NCBI RefSeq assembly: GCF_900090195.1
Contig: NZ_LT607803.1
Span: 5,296,229-5,360,228 of the forward strand
DNA length: 64,000 nucleotides
Source: Variovorax sp. HW608
GTDB taxonomy: Bacteria; Pseudomonadota; Gammaproteobacteria; Burkholderiales; Burkholderiaceae_C
Direction: 5' to 3'
The notes beneath the pieces are model-generated. The model did no database searches and was not told the DNA's origin. It was given only the letters and a program-made list of their open reading frames with translations. Positions 27,027 to 35,036 of this stretch are shown piece by piece; the stretch's first letter is position 1, and each line of letters opens with the position of its first letter. A program made the position numbers and the translations under genes.

Positions 27027-28181
27027 ATGGACTTCGAACTTTCCGAAGAGCAGCGCGCCTTCGCGCACACCGCGCGCGAATTCGCGCTGGCCGAATTCGC
27101 GCCGCATGCGGCCCGGTGGGACGCGGAGGCGGTCTTCCCCAGGGAAGCGATCGCCAAGGCCGGTGAACTGGGCTTCTGCGGCCTCTATGCACCCGAAAGC
27201 ATCGAAGGGCTCGCGCTGCCGCGCCTCGATGCGACGCTGGTGTTCGAGGAAATGGCGGCGGTCGATCCCTCGACCACCGCCTTCATCACGATCCACAACA
27301 TGGCGACGTGGATGCTCGGCACCTGGGGCGGCCCAGCGGTGCGCGAGCGCTGGGGCGCCGATCTGACGAGCGGGCGCAAGCTCGCGTCGTACTGCCTGAC
27401 CGAGCCCGGCGCGGGCTCCGACGCCGGCTCGCTCAAGACCCGCGCCGAACTGCAGGGCGGCGAATACGTCATCAACGGCGGCAAGGCCTTCATCTCAGGC
27501 GCGGGTTCCACCGACGTGCTGGTGCTGATGGCGCGCACCGGTGGTGGCGGCCCGAGCGGCATCTCGGCCATCGCGGTGCCGGCCGATGCACCCGGCATCA
27601 GCTACGGCAAGAAGGAACACAAGATGGGCTGGAACAGCCAGCCCACGCGCACCATCAACTTCGACAACGTGCGCGTGCCGGCCGAGAACCTGCTCGGGCA
27701 GGAAGGCGAGGGCTTCCGCATCGCGATGAAGGGGCTCGACGGCGGGCGCATCAACATCGCGACCTGCTCGGTCGGCGCGGCGCAGGGCGCGCTCGATGCG
27801 GCGCGCCGCTACCTGCATGAGCGCCAGCAGTTCGGCAAGCCGCTCGCGAGCTTCCAGGCGCTGCAGTTCAAGCTGGCTGACATGGCGACGGAACTGGTCG
27901 CCGCGCGCCAGATGGTGCGCATGGCCGCAAGCAAGCTCGATGCAGGCCATGTCGATGCGAGCACCTATTGCGCGATGGCCAAGCGCTTCGCCACCGACGC
28001 CGGCTTCACCGTCTGCAACGAGGCGCTGCAACTGCATGGCGGCTATGGCTACCTGAGCGAATTCCCGCTGGAGCGGCTGGTGCGCGATGCGCGCGTGCAC
28101 CAGATCCTCGAAGGCACGAACGAAATCATGCGCATGATCGTCGCCCGCAAGCTGCTCGAAGGCGATTCAGACATCCGATAA
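27027..28181 (+). CDS. Acyl-CoA dehydrogenase (probably isobutyryl-CoA dehydrogenase)
   Basis: A 384-residue FAD-dependent acyl-CoA dehydrogenase with the classic signatures CLTEPGAGSDAGSLKTRAE, MGWNSQPTRTINFDNVRVPAENLLG, and QILEGTNEIMRMIVARKLL, where the Glu of EGTNE is the usual catalytic base. Position between mmsA and mmsB and next to a 3-hydroxyisobutyryl-CoA hydrolase-like gene points to isobutyryl-CoA as substrate (methacrylyl-CoA product); this is context-based. Electrons would go to ETF and the ETF-QO at 4910-6607. Confidence 0.92.
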   Translation: MDFELSEEQRAFAHTAREFALAEFAPHAARWDAEAVFPREAIAKAGELGFCGLYAPESIEGLALPRLDATLVFEEMAAVDPSTTAFITIHNMATWMLGTWGGPAVRERWGADLTSGRKLASYCLTEPGAGSDAGSLKTRAELQGGEYVINGGKAFISGAGSTDVLVLMARTGGGGPSGISAIAVPADAPGISYGKKEHKMGWNSQPTRTINFDNVRVPAENLLGQEGEGFRIAMKGLDGGRINIATCSVGAAQGALDAARRYLHERQQFGKPLASFQALQFKLADMATELVAARQMVRMAASKLDAGHVDASTYCAMAKRFATDAGFTVCNEALQLHGGYGYLSEFPLERLVRDARVHQILEGTNEIMRMIVARKLLEGDSDIR

Positions 28182-28193
28182 CAACCACAGCCA

Positions 28194-29309
28194 ATGACCG
28201 ATCCCGTCGTTCTCTTCAACGAAATCAAGACCGCCAACGGCAAGCGCTTTTGCATTGCCACGCTCAATTCGCCGGCATCGCTCAACTCGCTCTCGGTGGC
28301 GATGGTGCGGCTCTTGATCCCGAAGCTGCGCGAATGGGCGCAGGACGACGGCGTGGCCGGCGTGCTGCTCGACGCCTCGGGCGAGAAGGCCTTCTGCGCC
28401 GGCGGCGACCTGCGCCGGCTCTACCAGACGCTGCTCGAATGCGGACCCGCGCGCAACACCTATGCCGAGGAATTCTTCAGCGAGGAATACGAGCTCGACT
28501 ACCTGATCCACACCTTCCCCAAGCCCTTCCTGTGCTGGGGACACGGCATCGTGATGGGCGGCGGCGTGGGCCTGATGGCGGGCGCGTCGCACCGGGTGGT
28601 CACGCTGCAAAGCCGCGTGGCGATGCCCGAGATCAACATCGGCCTGTACCCCGATGTCGGCGGAAGCTGGTTCCTGCGCCGCGCGCCGGGGCGTGTGGGC
28701 GTGTTCCTCGCGCTCACCGCCGCGCCGCTGAATGCGGCGGATGCGATCTTCTGCGGGCTGGCCGACATCGTCGTGCCGCACGAGCGCAAGGCGCAAGTGC
28801 TCGAAGGCATCGCGGGCGCGAACTGGCAGGGTGAGTCGAAAGCGGATCGCGCACTGCTGTCGCGCCTGCTCGCCAAGGCGGGCGAGGGTGGGCAGAAGCA
28901 GCCCTCGAAGCTGCGCGAGCACTTCGACACCATCAACGATCTGATGGCCGGCGACGACCTTCTCGACATCGCGCATCGCCTGCGCAGCCTGAAGTCGGAC
29001 GATGCGTGGCTGCAGACCGCCGCGACGACTTTCGCGAAGGGCTCGCCGAGTTCGGCGGCGCTGTCCTTCGCGCTCTGGCAGCGCGTCACGCGCATGTCGC
29101 TGGCCGAGGTGTTCCGGCTCGAGTTCTGGGCGTCGCTCGGGTGCTGTGCGCACAAGGACTTCGCCGAAGGCATTCGCGCGCTCCTGATCGACAAGGACCG
29201 CAATCCGCGCTGGAGCCCGGCGACGCTCGAGGAGATCACACCGGAGTTCATCGAAGACCACCTGCGCGTGCGTGCCCCGGGCCCGCATCCGCTGGCTGCG
29301 CTCGTCTGA
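28194..29309 (+). CDS. Enoyl-CoA hydratase/isomerase family protein, probable 3-hydroxyisobutyryl-CoA hydrolase
   Basis: A 371-residue crotonase-fold enzyme. Length and the C-terminal extension fit the 3-hydroxyisobutyryl-CoA hydrolase group rather than simple hydratases. Oxyanion-hole and core motifs: SGEKAFCAGGDLRRLYQ, GIVMGGGVGLMAGASHRVV and PEINIGLYPDVGGSWFLRRAPG. It would release free 3-hydroxyisobutyrate for MmsB. It starts 12 bases after the dehydrogenase gene. Canonical hydration by a separate enzyme is not encoded here. Confidence 0.88.
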   Translation: MTDPVVLFNEIKTANGKRFCIATLNSPASLNSLSVAMVRLLIPKLREWAQDDGVAGVLLDASGEKAFCAGGDLRRLYQTLLECGPARNTYAEEFFSEEYELDYLIHTFPKPFLCWGHGIVMGGGVGLMAGASHRVVTLQSRVAMPEINIGLYPDVGGSWFLRRAPGRVGVFLALTAAPLNAADAIFCGLADIVVPHERKAQVLEGIAGANWQGESKADRALLSRLLAKAGEGGQKQPSKLREHFDTINDLMAGDDLLDIAHRLRSLKSDDAWLQTAATTFAKGSPSSAALSFALWQRVTRMSLAEVFRLEFWASLGCCAHKDFAEGIRALLIDKDRNPRWSPATLEEITPEFIEDHLRVRAPGPHPLAALV

Positions 29310-29373
29310 TTTTTCAACCCAATACCCCGCAAGAACCCACGACGCATGAACCTGTCGCCATCCAGCCGGGAAA

Positions 29374-29458
29374 CGCCGCGGACCGGCTTTGCCGGGCCGC
29401 TGGGGTTGCCCCCGGAGAGGGGGTGTCAGAGCCACACGAAGTGGGCGAGGCTGGGGGT
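29374..29458 (+). repeat. Repeat family 2, copy 2
   Basis: An ~85-bp copy in plus orientation: GACCGGCTTTGCCGGGCCGC, then GTTGCCCCCGGAGAGGGGGTG and CCACACGAAGTGGGCGAGGC. It fills most of the 170-bp gap between the hydrolase and mmsB genes; the remaining bases hold the mmsB ribosome-binding region (GGAGACAAGGT). Confidence 0.7.
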
Positions 29459-29479
29459 GAACCTATACGGAGACAAGGT

Positions 29480-30379
29480 ATGAAGATCGCATTTATCGGC
29501 CTCGGAAACATGGGCGGTCCGATGGCCCTGAATCTGAAGAAGGCGGGCCATGAGGTCCGGGGCTTCGACCTCTCGAAGCCGGCCTGCGAGAAGCTCGCGG
29601 GCGACGGCCTCGGCATCGCGGCATCCACCGCCGAGGCCATCGCAGGCGCCGAGATCGTGATCAGCATGCTGCCCGCGAGCCAGCATGTCGAATCGCTCTA
29701 TCTCGGCGGCGACGGCAAGCCCGGGCTCATGGAACAGATCCCTGCGGGCACGCTGGTGATCGACAGCAGCACCATCGCCGCCGCGAGCTCGCGCAAGGTG
29801 GCGGAGGCCGGTGCGAAGCGTGGCGTGGCGGTGATCGATGCGCCCGTGTCCGGCGGCACGGGCGGTGCGATCGCGGGCACCTTGACGTTCATGGTGGGCG
29901 GCGCCGCATCCGACCTCGAACGCGCGCGCCCGGTGCTCGAGAAGATGGGCGCCAACATCTTCCATGCGGGCGGCGCAGGCGCGGGGCAGACCGCGAAGAT
30001 CTGCAACAACATGCTGCTCGGCATTCTGATGATCGGCACCTCGGAAGCCATTGCGCTGGGGGTGGCCAACGGGCTCGATCCCAAGGTGCTGTCGGAGATC
30101 ATGCGCCGCAGTTCGGGCGGCAACTGGGCGCTCGAAAAGTACAACCCGCTGCCGGGCGTGATGGAGAACGCGCCGGCTTCCAAGGGCTATGCGGGCGGCT
30201 TCGGCACCGACCTGATGCTCAAGGACCTCGGCCTTGCGCAGGAGAACGCGGCGGCCGTGCGCGCGGCCACGCCGCTGGGCGGGCTCGCGCGCAATCTGTA
30301 TGCGGCGCACAGCCTCGCGGGCCATGGGGCGCTCGATTTCTCGAGCGTCATCAAGCTGGTGCAGGCCAAGTCCGCGTAA
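29480..30379 (+). CDS. mmsB: 3-hydroxyisobutyrate dehydrogenase
   Basis: A 299-residue NAD-dependent beta-hydroxyacid dehydrogenase that oxidises 3-hydroxyisobutyrate to methylmalonate semialdehyde, the substrate of MmsA. Signatures: N-terminal IGLGNMGGPMALNLKKAGH, substrate-binding DAPVSGGTGGAIAGTLTFMVGG, and the catalytic Lys173 in GAGQTAKICNNMLLG. The start ATG 29480 is preceded by GGAGACAAGGT. It closes the valine cluster and converges with a lipoprotein gene 27 bases away. Confidence 0.94.
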   Translation: MKIAFIGLGNMGGPMALNLKKAGHEVRGFDLSKPACEKLAGDGLGIAASTAEAIAGAEIVISMLPASQHVESLYLGGDGKPGLMEQIPAGTLVIDSSTIAAASSRKVAEAGAKRGVAVIDAPVSGGTGGAIAGTLTFMVGGAASDLERARPVLEKMGANIFHAGGAGAGQTAKICNNMLLGILMIGTSEAIALGVANGLDPKVLSEIMRRSSGGNWALEKYNPLPGVMENAPASKGYAGGFGTDLMLKDLGLAQENAAAVRAATPLGGLARNLYAAHSLAGHGALDFSSVIKLVQAKSA

Positions 30380-30406
30380 GGCGCACCGCGGGCGCCGCGC
30401 GTGGCG

Positions 30407-30850
30407 CTACTGCGGCACGACGCGCGCCGCGTTCCCCTGGCCCTGGATGAACACGCGCTGGCCCACGCGCAGGCCGGGGTCCACGGGCTGGGTCACTTCG
30501 ACCAGCACACCGCTGTCGGTGCGCACGAAGATTTCCTGACCGGGCATCGACCCGGCGGCGTTGTTCGCGACCTGCGCGCCGGCCATGGAGCCGCCGATCG
30601 CGCCGGCCACCATGGCCACGTCGCGGCCCGTGCCGCCGCCGATCAGGCTGCCGAGGCCCACGCCGGTCAGGCCGCCGACCACCGCACCCACGCCGGTATG
30701 GGCCGGGCTGCGGATGGTGGTGGGGGCGATCTGCTCGATCTTGCCCTGCGTGATCGCCATCGGCGGCTGCTGCTGCTGCGGCATCGCGCAGGCGGTGAGG
30801 GCGAGGGCCGTGGCGAGGGTCGCGATGCGGGTGTGCAGTTGGAAAGCCAT
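30407..30850 (-). CDS. Glycine-zipper outer-membrane lipoprotein (SlyB-like)
   Basis: A 147-residue lipoprotein. A signal peptide with lipobox LTAC gives acylated Cys21; then follows a glycine-zipper segment (TGVGAVVGGLTGVGLGSLIGGGTG, AGAIGGSMAGAQ) and a C-terminal beta-rich tail (VRTDSGVLVEVTQPVDPGLRVGQRVF). This pattern matches the SlyB/PcP family of outer-membrane lipoproteins, thought to stabilise the envelope. Its promoter region is 30851-30970, bordered by the IS630 element at 30974. Confidence 0.88.
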   Translation of the reverse strand: MAFQLHTRIATLATALALTACAMPQQQQPPMAITQGKIEQIAPTTIRSPAHTGVGAVVGGLTGVGLGSLIGGGTGRDVAMVAGAIGGSMAGAQVANNAAGSMPGQEIFVRTDSGVLVEVTQPVDPGLRVGQRVFIQGQGNAARVVPQ

Positions 30851-30971
30851 GATGAACGTCGCTCCTTCGGTGAGATTGCGTTGTTGTTCGAGACCGCGCA
30901 GCGCAGTCTGACGCGATTCCGCATCGTCGCCAAGCGTGGTCGGGGCGCTTCCCTATTCGTTCGGCTTCTGC

Positions 30972-32138
30972 TAGTGTCGTGAGTTAGAAGTTCATTGAAC
31001 TAATCTGATGGCGTCGAATCGATCGTGTACCGTGTACACACGACGAGGCGACCATGCGAGGAAGACCCAAGGCAGAACTGGTGCTGAGCGAAGCCGAACG
31101 CGAGCAACTCACGGCGCTGACGCTGCGGCGTAAGACCGCACAGGCGCTGGCGTTGCGCGCTCGCATTGTTCTGGCCTGCGCCGAAGGAGTGGACAACAAG
31201 GTGGTTGCAGGCCGCCAGCGCGTGACGCAGCAGACGGTTTCGAAGTGGCGTGCCCGATTCGTCGAGCATCGGCTGGACGGGCTGCTGGACGCCCCTCGGC
31301 CTGGCGCACCGCGAACGATCGACGACGCGCGCGTCGACGCCGTGATCGCCAAGACGCTGGAGAGCACCCCCGTCGCGGCGACGCATTGGAGCACCCGCAC
31401 CATGGCGCGCGAAACCGGGATGTCCCAAACGGCCGTGTCTCGCATCTGGCGTGCCTTCGGACTTCAACCTCATCGCCAGGAGACCTTCAAGCTCTCCAAC
31501 GATCCACTGTTCGTCGAGAAGGTGCGCGACATCGTCGGGCTTTACCTTGATCCGCCGCTCAAGGCGATGGTGCTGTGCGTGGACGAGAAGAGCCAAATTC
31601 AGGCACTCGATCGCACGCAACCCTTGCTGCCGCTGGCGCCAGGCATCCCCGAGCGGCGTACCCACGACTACGAGCGCCATGGCACCACCACGCTGTTTGC
31701 GGCGTTGGACATTGCCACCGGCTCGGTCATCGGGGACTTGCATCGCCGCCATCGAAGCACCGAATTCCTGCAGTTCCTGCGCACCATCGAGGCCAACGTG
31801 CCGCAAGTGCTGGACATCCACCTCGTGATGGACAACTACGGAACACACAAGACTCCTGCAATCAGGAACTGGCTTGCCCGGCATCCGCGCTTTCACGTGC
31901 ACTTCACGCCGACCTCTGCGTCTTGGCTGAACCAGGTCGAACGCTGGTTTGCCACCCTGACGCAAAAGTACATCCGCCGCGGCACTCATCGCTCCACACG
32001 ACAACTCGAACAGGCGATCAGGCACTACATCAAGCACAACAATGACGACCCCAAGCCGTTCGTCTGGTCCAAGACCGCCGACAACATCCTCGCAAGTGTC
32101 GAGAGATTTTGTTTGCGAACTTCTAACTCACGACACTA
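30972..32138 (+). mobile_element. Intact IS630-family insertion sequence with TA target duplication
   Basis: The ends are perfect inverted repeats: GTGTCGTGAGTTAGAAGTTC at 30974-30993 and its exact complement at 32117-32136. Each end is flanked by TA (30972-30973 and 32137-32138), the target duplication of the IS630/Tc1 family. The element proper is 1163 bp and carries one uninterrupted transposase gene. It sits in the gap between the SlyB-like gene and the zinc-ribbon protein gene and breaks no recognisable coding sequence. The intact gene and perfect ends suggest recent insertion. Confidence 0.93.
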
Positions 32139-32139
32139 G
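31054..32139 (+). CDS. IS630-family transposase
   Basis: A 361-residue DDE transposase. N-terminal helix-turn-helix (~10-70, with [21 protein letters not shown]), a second one ~100-140, and a catalytic domain with Asp177 ([13 protein letters not shown]), Asp260 ([10 protein letters not shown]) and Glu296 ([10 protein letters not shown]). It is a single uninterrupted frame, so no frameshift is needed. The TAG stop is formed by the flanking TA target base pair plus the next G: the coding sequence runs through the right inverted repeat to the last base of the element. Confidence 0.95.
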   Translation: MRGRPKAELVLSEAEREQLTALTLRRKTAQALALRARIVLACAEGVDNKVVAGRQRVTQQTVSKWRARFVEHRLDGLLDAPRPGAPRTIDDARVDAVIAKTLESTPVAATHWSTRTMARETGMSQTAVSRIWRAFGLQPHRQETFKLSNDPLFVEKVRDIVGLYLDPPLKAMVLCVDEKSQIQALDRTQPLLPLAPGIPERRTHDYERHGTTTLFAALDIATGSVIGDLHRRHRSTEFLQFLRTIEANVPQVLDIHLVMDNYGTHKTPAIRNWLARHPRFHVHFTPTSASWLNQVERWFATLTQKYIRRGTHRSTRQLEQAIRHYIKHNNDDPKPFVWSKTADNILASVERFCLRTSNSRH

Positions 32140-32149
32140 GGCGCCAGGC

Positions 32150-32902
32150 TCAGAACGCCAGCGTCGGGTTGCGGTGCAACTCGTCACGCTTGCGCTGCGC
32201 GCGCACCAGGTTGCAGCGCGGATGCTGGGCGTACTGCGGCTTGTCGCAGTGCGCGGCCTCGCAGCGCGCGGCGAAGACGAAGTTGAGCGTTTCGCAGCCG
32301 CTGCGCGGATCCAGCGCGCCGACGCGCGTTGGCGGCGCGGCCTTGGGTACCTGCCTGCGTTCGGCCGGCGGTGGCGAGGGCGTCAAGGCGGCAACCGGGG
32401 GTGACACTGCCGCCGGCGGAATTGCCGGACCGTCGGTTGGCGCCGCGTTGCCGCCCGGCGTCACCGCGGCCTCGCCCGGGGCGAGCGATGCGCCGAGCGA
32501 GACGGTTTCCGGCGCCGGTACCGACGCCGTGTGCTGGTCGGCCGCAACGGCCAAGGACGACGCGGCAGAGGCCGGCCGCTCGACACGCGAGGCCACTGTC
32601 GCGGAGGCCGCAGAGGGCGGCGGCTTGCGCAGCAGGCTCGCGTACCACGTGCCGATGCCCGCCAACAGCACGAACGCCGCCACGCCGATGCCGATCCACA
32701 CGCCAATGAGCGAGCGCGGCTCGATCTGCACCGGCGTGGCCACCGCAGCCGTCGAGGCGACGGGGCGAGCTGGCATCGCCCGCATGGTCTCCAGCATCGA
32801 CGGCTGCGTCGCGGTGAAGGTCGGGAGCTTGCGCGCGCATCCGTGACAGAACATCGCAGAGTCGCGGTTCTCCGTCTGGCAGGCGGGGCAGATCACTGGC
32901 AT
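32150..32902 (-). CDS. Zinc-ribbon membrane protein of unknown function
   Basis: A 250-residue protein: N-terminal zinc ribbon (CPAC-x12-CHGC, residues ~5-22), one transmembrane helix ~65-88 (IGVWIGIGVAAFVLLAGIGTWYA), a long Ala/Pro/Val-rich periplasmic linker, and a compact C-terminal region with four cysteines (GCETLNFVFAARCEAAHC, PRCNLV). I do not recognise the family. The order cytoplasmic zinc ribbon, helix, flexible linker and Cys-rich tail suggests an envelope-sensing or assembly role, which is speculation. It lies 11 bases from the IS630 right end. Confidence 0.75.
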   Translation of the reverse strand: MPVICPACQTENRDSAMFCHGCARKLPTFTATQPSMLETMRAMPARPVASTAAVATPVQIEPRSLIGVWIGIGVAAFVLLAGIGTWYASLLRKPPPSAASATVASRVERPASAASSLAVAADQHTASVPAPETVSLGASLAPGEAAVTPGGNAAPTDGPAIPPAAVSPPVAALTPSPPPAERRQVPKAAPPTRVGALDPRSGCETLNFVFAARCEAAHCDKPQYAQHPRCNLVRAQRKRDELHRNPTLAF

Positions 32903-32998
32903 GGGGGCACTCCGGGCGCATCCAAAGGACGCGAAGCTTCCACTCTGCGTGGCATGTGGCGCGAAGTCTGCCAGCCGCCGCCTACTTTGGGGGCGCGA

Positions 32999-33073
32999 TC
33001 AAGCCCCGTCGAGCCGCGCCTCGAAGAATTCCACCGTGCGCGACCACGCCGGCTTGGCGCGGAAATGGAGTGA
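32999..33073 (-). pseudogene. Remnant of a hydrolase C-terminus downstream of cbpM
   Basis: Directly after the cbpM stop, the minus strand encodes FRAKPAWSRTVEFFEARLDGA and a stop. AW-x-RT-x-x-FF-x-x-x-L is the usual C-terminal helix of dienelactone-hydrolase-type alpha/beta hydrolases. No start or body of such a protein precedes it. It looks like the tail of a deleted gene. The rest of 32903-33077 shows nothing else. Confidence 0.4.
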
Positions 33074-33077
33074 GGGC

Positions 33078-33401
33078 TCAGATCTCGCGGCCGAGTCCCT
33101 GCGCGCGCAGCACGGCCTTGAGCCGGCGCACCTCGTGTTCGAGATCGAGGATCAGCGCAGCCGCATCGAGCCCCACGCCGAAGTCGCGCTCCAGACGGCG
33201 CGCATCGAGCGCACACTGCAGGTCGCTGCTGTGGAAGCGCCACTGCTCGGGCTCTCTGCCCGGCTCGCGCGATTCGATGATGCCGACCTCGACCAATTGA
33301 ACCACCCAGTCGATTTCCGCACCGCAGGCATGGGCGAGTTCCGTGGCGGCGAGGGGGTGCGAAGCACTCAGCGCGGTGGTCGTGACAGTCACAGTAGCCA
33401 T
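33078..33401 (-). CDS. cbpM: CbpA modulator CbpM
   Basis: A 107-residue MerR-like chaperone modulator. It has a helix-turn-helix-like N-terminus (ELAHACGAEIDWVVQLVEVGIIES) and a C-terminal coiled segment (LDLEHEVRRLKAVLRAQ). CbpM binds the J-domain of CbpA and blocks its stimulation of DnaK. It starts five bases after the cbpA stop, the standard cbpA-cbpM operon. Confidence 0.9.
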   Translation of the reverse strand: MATVTVTTTALSASHPLAATELAHACGAEIDWVVQLVEVGIIESREPGREPEQWRFHSSDLQCALDARRLERDFGVGLDAAALILDLEHEVRRLKAVLRAQGLGREI

Positions 33402-33405
33402 GTGG

Positions 33406-34365
33406 TCAAACTCCAAGATGGCGGCGCGGATTGAAGGGCGCCGCAGCGGCGAGCTGCTCGTAGGCCTTGCGCGCCGCATCGCTGTCGGCCGGCGGCAGCG
33501 CGATTTCGAGCAGCAGGTAGAGATGGCCGGGCGGCTTGCCGGGCAGGCCGCGCTCCTTGAGCCGCAGCTTCAGACCGTTGCGCGCGTTGGGCGGCACGGT
33601 CACCTCGACGACGCCGCCGCCGGGCGTGGGCACCTGCACCTTCGCGCCGAGCGCGCCTTCGGTCGGCGTGATCGGCAACGTCATGTAGAGGTCGCGGTCC
33701 TCGACACGATAGAGCTTGTGCGGCGCGATGCGCACTTCGAGGTAGAGATCGCCCGGCGGCTCGCCGCCATGGCCCGGCATGCCCTGGCCCGCGAGGCGGA
33801 TGTACTGGCCCGGATGCACGCCGGCGGGGATCTTCACGCTCAGCGTGCGCGTCTTCCATTGCGGACGCCCCTGCGCGTCGATCTCCTGCGAGCGCAGCGT
33901 GATCTCGCGCTCGGCGCCCCTGATGGCGTCCTCCAGCGCGATCTCGATCGCGGCATGGTGGTCCTCGCCGCGTGCGCGGTAGTGCTGCCGCTGGGCGCCG
34001 CGCCGCTCGGCCGCACCGAACAGCGAGGAGAAGAACTCGCTGAACTCCGCATGGTCGGCCGGCCCGGCGTGCGGTCCGCGATGGAACTCGAAGCCCTCGT
34101 CCCATCCGGGCGGCGGCTGGAATCCGCCGTCGGGGCTGCCGCCGCGCGCGACGTGGTCGGCGAGCTGGTCGTAGGCGGCGCGCTTTTCCTTGTCGCGCAG
34201 CACGTCGTTCGCCTCGTTGACCTCGCGCATGCGCGCCTCGGCGTCGGGCTCCTTGCTGACGTCGGGGTGGTACTTGCGCGCGAGCTTGCGATAGGCCTTG
34301 CGCACCTCGTCCTCCGAGGCGCCGCGTTCGAGCCCGAGGATCTTGTAGTAGTCCTTGAAGTCCAT
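33406..34365 (-). CDS. cbpA: DnaJ-family co-chaperone CbpA
   Basis: A 319-residue DnaJ homologue without a zinc-finger domain: J-domain at residues 1-70 with the HPD motif (RKYHPDVSKEP), Gly/Phe-rich linker, then two C-terminal peptide-binding domains (EIALEDAIRGAEREITL; AGQGMPGHGGEPPGDLYLEVRI; LKERGLPGKPPGHLYLLLEI). It stimulates DnaK and, as a curved-DNA-binding protein, also associates with the nucleoid in E. coli. Full length for CbpA. Confidence 0.94.
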   Translation of the reverse strand: MDFKDYYKILGLERGASEDEVRKAYRKLARKYHPDVSKEPDAEARMREVNEANDVLRDKEKRAAYDQLADHVARGGSPDGGFQPPPGWDEGFEFHRGPHAGPADHAEFSEFFSSLFGAAERRGAQRQHYRARGEDHHAAIEIALEDAIRGAEREITLRSQEIDAQGRPQWKTRTLSVKIPAGVHPGQYIRLAGQGMPGHGGEPPGDLYLEVRIAPHKLYRVEDRDLYMTLPITPTEGALGAKVQVPTPGGGVVEVTVPPNARNGLKLRLKERGLPGKPPGHLYLLLEIALPPADSDAARKAYEQLAAAAPFNPRRHLGV

Positions 34366-34402
34366 GGCAATGGGTTTCCGGAAAGTGCGGCGAACGGCGC
34401 GT

Positions 34403-35017
34403 TCAGGCCAGGGCGGCCCCGCCGTCCACCTGCTGCAGGAGGGGCTTCAGGCGCCAGGTGGTGCCGCTCTGCTCGAATCGCAAGGGTTGCGCATTGCCGA
34501 GCACGCCAAGGTCGACCGGCACGCCCAGGAGCGCCGCGAGCACGTAGAGCGTGCCGCCGTGCGCGACGATGAGCACCGGCCCCGGATGCGCCAGCGCATG
34601 CTCGATCGCGGCGCGCGAGCGGTCGATGAATTCGGGCAGCGTTTCGCCGTTCTCGGGCTCGCAGGCCCAGTCGATGGATGCCGACGAGGTGCCGATGAGG
34701 GCGCCGAAGTTGCGCTCGCGCAGCCCTTCGAGCACCAGCGGCGCGATGCCGTGCGGCGCCGACACCGTGTGCGCGGTGGTCAGTGCGCGCACCACGCCGC
34801 TCGTGAGAATGCTGCGCACCGGCTCGCCGGCGAGGATCGAAGCGGCGTGGTGCGCCTGCTGCACGCCGAGCTCGCTCAGCGGCTCGTCGACGGCCTGGAA
34901 GATGCGGCGCGCGTTGCACGCGGTCTGTCCATGGCGCAGGAAGTAGAAGTGGTCGCACGCGGGCGAGAGCGGCTGTCCGGCAGCGAGTTCGGCAAGGAGT
35001 TTCAGGCCTGATGTCAT
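34403..35017 (-). CDS. Histidine phosphatase (phosphoglycerate mutase-like) family protein
   Basis: A 204-residue phosphatase of the RHG superfamily: catalytic motif FLRHGQTACNARRIFQ near residue 26, second conserved Glu in LRERNFGALIG, and the late His in VLIVAHGGTLYVLAALL. Substrate unknown; relatives dephosphorylate sugar phosphates or cobalamin precursors. I chose ATG 35017 (MTSGLKLL). It sits between cbpA and the phospholipase D-like gene, all on the minus strand. Confidence 0.87.
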   Translation of the reverse strand: MTSGLKLLAELAAGQPLSPACDHFYFLRHGQTACNARRIFQAVDEPLSELGVQQAHHAASILAGEPVRSILTSGVVRALTTAHTVSAPHGIAPLVLEGLRERNFGALIGTSSASIDWACEPENGETLPEFIDRSRAAIEHALAHPGPVLIVAHGGTLYVLAALLGVPVDLGVLGNAQPLRFEQSGTTWRLKPLLQQVDGGAALA

Positions 35018-35036
35018 CTGGTTCTTGGGGCAGCGT

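Noticed and set aside
25080..27296. A 738-residue minus-strand frame across mmsA
   Set aside because: Shadow of mmsA and the acyl-CoA dehydrogenase.
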